A program made the translations under genes and the position numbers. A DNA stretch of 7,062 bases. Origin: Legionellaceae bacterium (GTDB taxonomy: Bacteria > Pseudomonadota > Gammaproteobacteria > Legionellales > Legionellaceae). The DNA lies in assembly GCA_947473535.1 (NCBI GenBank), contig CANJFK010000046.1, positions 1 through 7,062 on the forward strand. The letters are read 5' to 3'. Position 1 is the first letter of the stretch. Every line of letters starts with the position of its first letter. The notes beneath the pieces were generated by a model. It had not been told where the DNA came from and did no database searches. It was given only the letters and a program-made list of their open reading frames with translations. Positions 5,120 through 7,062 of the stretch are shown here, piece after piece.

Positions 5120-6419
5120 CAGTGAATATACCGGCTGTCCCGAGGTTATTCTTTCTCACCCAACGTTGACAGTGGGTGCCGCTTGCCCTGACTGTGCGGC
5201 ATGTAATACTAAGGGCACGCTCAGAAATGATATTGATTCACTACAGACAGTTGTACGTCTGATAGGCAACCCACTCATAACAGGCACTCGCTATCTGGCG
5301 CCTGGTATGCGATGCGACACGTGTCAAACCCGGTTCCAGACGCCTATGCTTGAAGAGATTAAAAACGCACCAAAGTATGATGTCAGTTGCGCCACTTCTC
5401 TTGCTATTGGTCGCTATTCAATGGGACTCCCTATGTATCGAATTGAGCAAAATCAGGCTCATCATGGCATTCCAATGAAAGATGCCACGCAATATGATTT
5501 ATTAAAAAGGCTGTATGTAACCGCTGTGCCGGTGTATGACGAATTAGGCAAGCAAGCATCGAACGGTGGTTTGATGCTCTATGATGATACGCCTGGCCGA
5601 ATCTTGGAAAATCAGGCTCAAGGTTTAGCGACACATACCACCGCATTTATTTCGGTCTATGAAGAACACAACATACACTTGTTTTTTACGGGTCGAAACC
5701 ACGCAGGGAATAATGCGGATGCCATTTTAGCCAATCGAACGACGAAAGAACCCGTGATAGCAATGATGGACGCAAGCCCAAGCAACATTCCAAAGCACAT
5801 GGACGCTGAACTGACTGCACGTTTTATTTTGTGCTATTGCTTGGTTCATGGTCGAAGAAAGTTCTTCGAGGTTTACAATTTTTTTGATCGAGAATGCGAT
5901 TTCGTGCTGGATATGATTGGTCAGGTCTATGCGAATGACAAACACTGTAAAGAGGCAAAACTTTCACCTGAAGAACGATTACTTTATCACCAAACACACA
6001 GCCACCCGCTAATGGATGCATTACGTCTTTGGTTAAATAATCAATTGACCTATGAACTGAACGAGCCCAACAGCGGACTTGGAGAAGCCGTCCGATATAT
6101 GCTCAGGCACTGGATACCGCTCACGACATTTTTACGCGTGGCTGGTGCACCATTAGACAGTTCATGGGCAGAGCGTGCAATAAAAATAGCCATTCGACAT
6201 CGCCGAAACTCCCTTTTCTATAAAACCCCTAAAGGAGCCGCCGTCGGCGATTGCTTAATGAGCCTCATTTATACGTGCACACGAAATGGCGTGAATCCTT
6301 ATGATTATCTAAATGCACTACAACGCCATGGATCTGAGGTTAAGATGAATCCAGAGTGTTGGCTGCCATGGAATTATTTGGATACCATTGCAACCCTGTC
6401 TTTTGCACTTGCAGCATAG
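5076..6419 (+). CDS. tnpC: IS66 (ISBst12-like) transposase, zinc-finger and DDE part in frame 3
   Basis: This is the catalytic part of the cut-and-paste transposase. The frame is open from 5058, and the start given here is the predicted frameshift junction; the first standard start codon is TTG 5166. Upstream of that TTG the frame still reads like the family (NHGRLGASEYTGCPEVILSHPTL), so the protein should extend back past it. The IS66 zinc finger follows: CPDC at 5184-5195 and CDTC at 5313-5324. Catalytic residues: the Asp pair of YDDTPGR (5583-5588), the Asp of MMDASPSN (5769-5771) and the Glu of SSWAERAIKIAIRHRRNSLFYKT (6171-6173). LVHGRRKFFEV lies between the second Asp and the Glu. All three acidic positions survive, so only the frame change argues against activity. 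Its GC content is clearly higher than that of the gene at 3695. Confidence 0.9.
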   Translation, partial: APNRDPEKNHGRLGASEYTGCPEVILSHPTLTVGAACPDCAACNTKGTLRNDIDSLQTVVRLIGNPLITGTRYLAPGMRCDTCQTRFQTPMLEEIKNAPKYDVSCATSLAIGRYSMGLPMYRIEQNQAHHGIPMKDATQYDLLKRLYVTAVPVYDELGKQASNGGLMLYDDTPGRILENQAQGLATHTTAFISVYEEHNIHLFFTGRNHAGNNADAILANRTTKEPVIAMMDASPSNIPKHMDAELTARFILCYCLVHGRRKFFEVYNFFDRECDFVLDMIGQVYANDKHCKEAKLSPEERLLYHQTHSHPLMDALRLWLNNQLTYELNEPNSGLGEAVRYMLRHWIPLTTFLRVAGAPLDSSWAERAIKIAIRHRRNSLFYKTPKGAAVGDCLMSLIYTCTRNGVNPYDYLNALQRHGSEVKMNPECWLPWNYLDTIATLSFALAA

Positions 6420-6420
6420 T

Positions 6421-6429
6421 AGCGTATTA
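6421..6429 (-). repeat. Right terminal inverted repeat, supplying the tnpB stop codon
   Basis: AGCGTATTA is the exact inverse of 4709-4717. With C6430 the inward reading is GTAATACGCT. On the minus strand the TAA at 6429-6427 is the stop codon of the truncated tnpB, so this end created that stop. Confidence 0.7.
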
Positions 6430-6729
6430 CTGTTGCAGCAAAAGACTCAGTTGCCTTGGTTCAATCGTGACTACGCTGTCTGGATTAGTTGGCCATTGCT
6501 TAAACTTTCCCTTTGATAATCTCTTATGACACAACCAAAATCCTGTGCCATCATACAGTAATACCTTGATGGCTGTGCGTCGTCGATTCGTGAAAATAAA
6601 GCAATGCCCACTGAATGGGTCAAGATTAAACTGGCGACGACAAACGGCGGCATAGCCGTCAATCCCACGTCTGAAGTCGACGGCTTGGCAAGCGAGATAA
6701 ATTTTATGCGTATCGGTGATGATTAGCAT
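6427..6729 (-). CDS. tnpB: IS66 accessory protein TnpB, C-terminally truncated
   Basis: TnpB (Orf2) is the small accessory protein that classical three-gene IS66 elements need for transposition; its biochemical role is unknown. Seen in the 100 aa: VDFRRGIDG (17-25), DPFSG (37-41), FIFTNRRRTAIKVLLYDGTGFWL (44-66) and KRLSKGKF (69-76), the conserved order of the family. Relatives run on for roughly 10-20 residues after the LSLLL segment, but here the protein ends LLLQQ-stop. The TAA lies in the terminal repeat of the neighbouring ISBst12-like element, so the natural C-terminus has been cut off by insertion. The ATG at 6727-6729 is 5 nt after the tnpA stop, implying translational coupling. The conserved core is intact, so partial function is possible. 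Confidence 0.88.
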   Translation of the reverse strand: MLIITDTHKIYLACQAVDFRRGIDGYAAVCRRQFNLDPFSGHCFIFTNRRRTAIKVLLYDGTGFWLCHKRLSKGKFKQWPTNPDSVVTIEPRQLSLLLQQ

Positions 6730-7062
6730 GTCCGTTACGCCTTAAAAAATGCGCTTAGCAATTCTGAAAATCGCTCGGTACAGATATGTATTTTCATCAG
6801 CATACCATCTGGCCTGTACACCTCAACGACAGATGTTGTTGTGCTAAATGATTCGGCTGGTTTATAGACCAATCCTCCTGTGCTTTGTTCCGGTTTACGT
6901 TGTTTTACCTCACAAAAATCAATCGGTTCTACGTGGGCAGTAGAGCCATCCTTAGTTGATAGCCCTGATTGAGATTGACGTCGTCGTCTTTCAGCCTCCA
7001 ATTGAGGTCGTGTGACATTCAGCGCGGCTAATGTTCTGGATTCAGGCGCTGTTTCGAGTAAC
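6430..7062 (-). mobile_element. Partial classical IS66 element (tnpA-tnpB), interrupted at its tnpB end
   Basis: tnpA and tnpB lie in the order and coupling seen in three-gene IS66 elements. Its own tnpC should follow tnpB on the minus strand. Instead an ISBst12-like element of opposite orientation starts at 6430, and no tnpB or tnpC remainder is recognisable beyond that element's left end. The start of tnpA and the outer terminal repeat lie past the right edge. Confidence 0.75.
6735..7062 (-). CDS. tnpA: IS66 accessory protein TnpA, C-terminal 108 aa, runs off right edge
   Basis: The minus frame is open from its TAA at 6735-6737 to the window edge, giving 108 residues beginning LLETAPESRTLAALNV. 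The TTG at 6999-7001 is only an internal codon, and upstream codons read on without a stop. The end of the protein, SVVEVYRPDGMLMKIHICTERFSELLSAFFKA, fits the C-terminal strand and helix of IS66 TnpA (Orf1), where a hydrophobic-x-x-PDG turn precedes a final helix. The helix-turn-helix normally found in the N-terminal half is not visible and should lie outside the window. It is followed after 5 nt by tnpB, as in classical IS66 operons. The middle (residues about 20-75) is polar and low in similarity to anything I recognise, so the call rests on the tail and on the neighbour. Confidence 0.75.
   Translation of the reverse strand, partial: LLETAPESRTLAALNVTRPQLEAERRRRQSQSGLSTKDGSTAHVEPIDFCEVKQRKPEQSTGGLVYKPAESFSTTTSVVEVYRPDGMLMKIHICTERFSELLSAFFKA

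Larger units (their letters stand above)
4709..6430 (+). mobile_element. IS66-family element, ISBst12-like (single transposase), about 1.7 kb
   Basis: TAATACGCT at 4709-4717 and its exact reverse complement AGCGTATTA at 6421-6429 bracket a transposase gene of the stand-alone (ISBst12-like) IS66 subgroup. The stop codon ends 1 nt before the right repeat, and the start lies 29 nt after the left one. Read inward, the right end is GTAATACGCT and begins with the GTAA typical of IS66-family termini. The left end reads CTAATACGCT, so its outermost base differs. The 8 bp outside the two ends do not match, so the usual 8-bp target duplication is absent. A length of about 1.72 kb fits the subgroup. The right end lies inside tnpB of another IS66-family element. 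Confidence 0.75.

Noticed and set aside
5166..5168. TTG at 5166 as an independent start for the transposase
   Set aside because: No ribosome site precedes it and the frame upstream back to 5076 still reads as conserved transposase sequence, so a start here would remove part of the protein.
6409..6440. TTGCAGCA repeated at 6409-6416 and 6433-6440, resembling an 8-bp target duplication
   Set aside because: One copy is in the last codons of the transposase, only 16 bp from the other, and no element lies between them; coincidence.
6999..7001. TTG at 6999-7001 as the start of TnpA
   Set aside because: The frame stays open to the window edge (LLETAPESRTLAALNVTRPQ precedes it), and a TnpA starting here would lack the N-terminal helix-turn-helix region.
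1..7062. A search by eye for CRISPR arrays, tRNA or rRNA genes, toxin-antitoxin pairs or an anti-phage system
   Set aside because: No regularly spaced repeats, cloverleaf or rRNA-like sequence, and no recognisable toxin, antitoxin or defence domains were seen.

Overview
The window looks like chromosome of a gammaproteobacterium with moderate-to-low GC and an accessory patch at its right side. The proteins for a DNA-3-methyladenine glycosylase, an E. coli-type glyoxalase I and an E. coli-type ArfB support Gammaproteobacteria. A Legionella/Coxiella-like relative is my guess from the AT-rich style and the gene mix; the sequence does not prove it.

Layout. Positions 1-921 (minus) hold the N-terminal 307 residues of a DUF3987/YfjI-type protein that runs off the left edge. 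It is divergent from a plus-strand pair: mpg (1067-1618, alkyl-base DNA glycosylase) and a 65-aa two-helix DUF2892 membrane protein (1663-1860). A convergent minus-strand pair follows: a DEDDh 3'-5' exonuclease (2328-2909) and, 18 nt downstream, gloA (1869-2309). Divergent from these is arfB (3021-3434, stalled-ribosome rescue). These five small genes are ordinary housekeeping and repair functions.

From about 3435 the character changes. A 260-bp AT-rich spacer holds a good sigma70-like promoter and a hairpin. It leads to a very AT-rich gene for an unrecognised 311-aa, mostly helical protein (3695-4630) with a short N-terminal motif resembling the 'glyoxalase-related' domain. From about 4709 the window is insertion-sequence DNA. 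A single-transposase IS66 element of the ISBst12 type (about 4709-6430) is bounded by 9-bp inverted repeats. It abuts, in the opposite orientation, the tnpB and tnpA genes of a classical three-gene IS66 element that continues past the right edge. The tnpB stop codon lies inside the terminal repeat of the ISBst12-like element, so one IS66-family element has landed in another and cut off the end of tnpB.

The most interesting signal is inside the ISBst12-like transposase gene. It is split between two reading frames, and the overlap carries an AGGAGG sequence, the heptamer A AAA AAG in the correct phase, and an 11-bp imperfect stem that contains the zero-frame stop codon. This is the architecture of dnaX/IS3-type programmed -1 frameshifting and would give one protein of about 557 aa. 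A plain inactivating indel in an A tract is the competing explanation. I see no CRISPR array, tRNA or rRNA.
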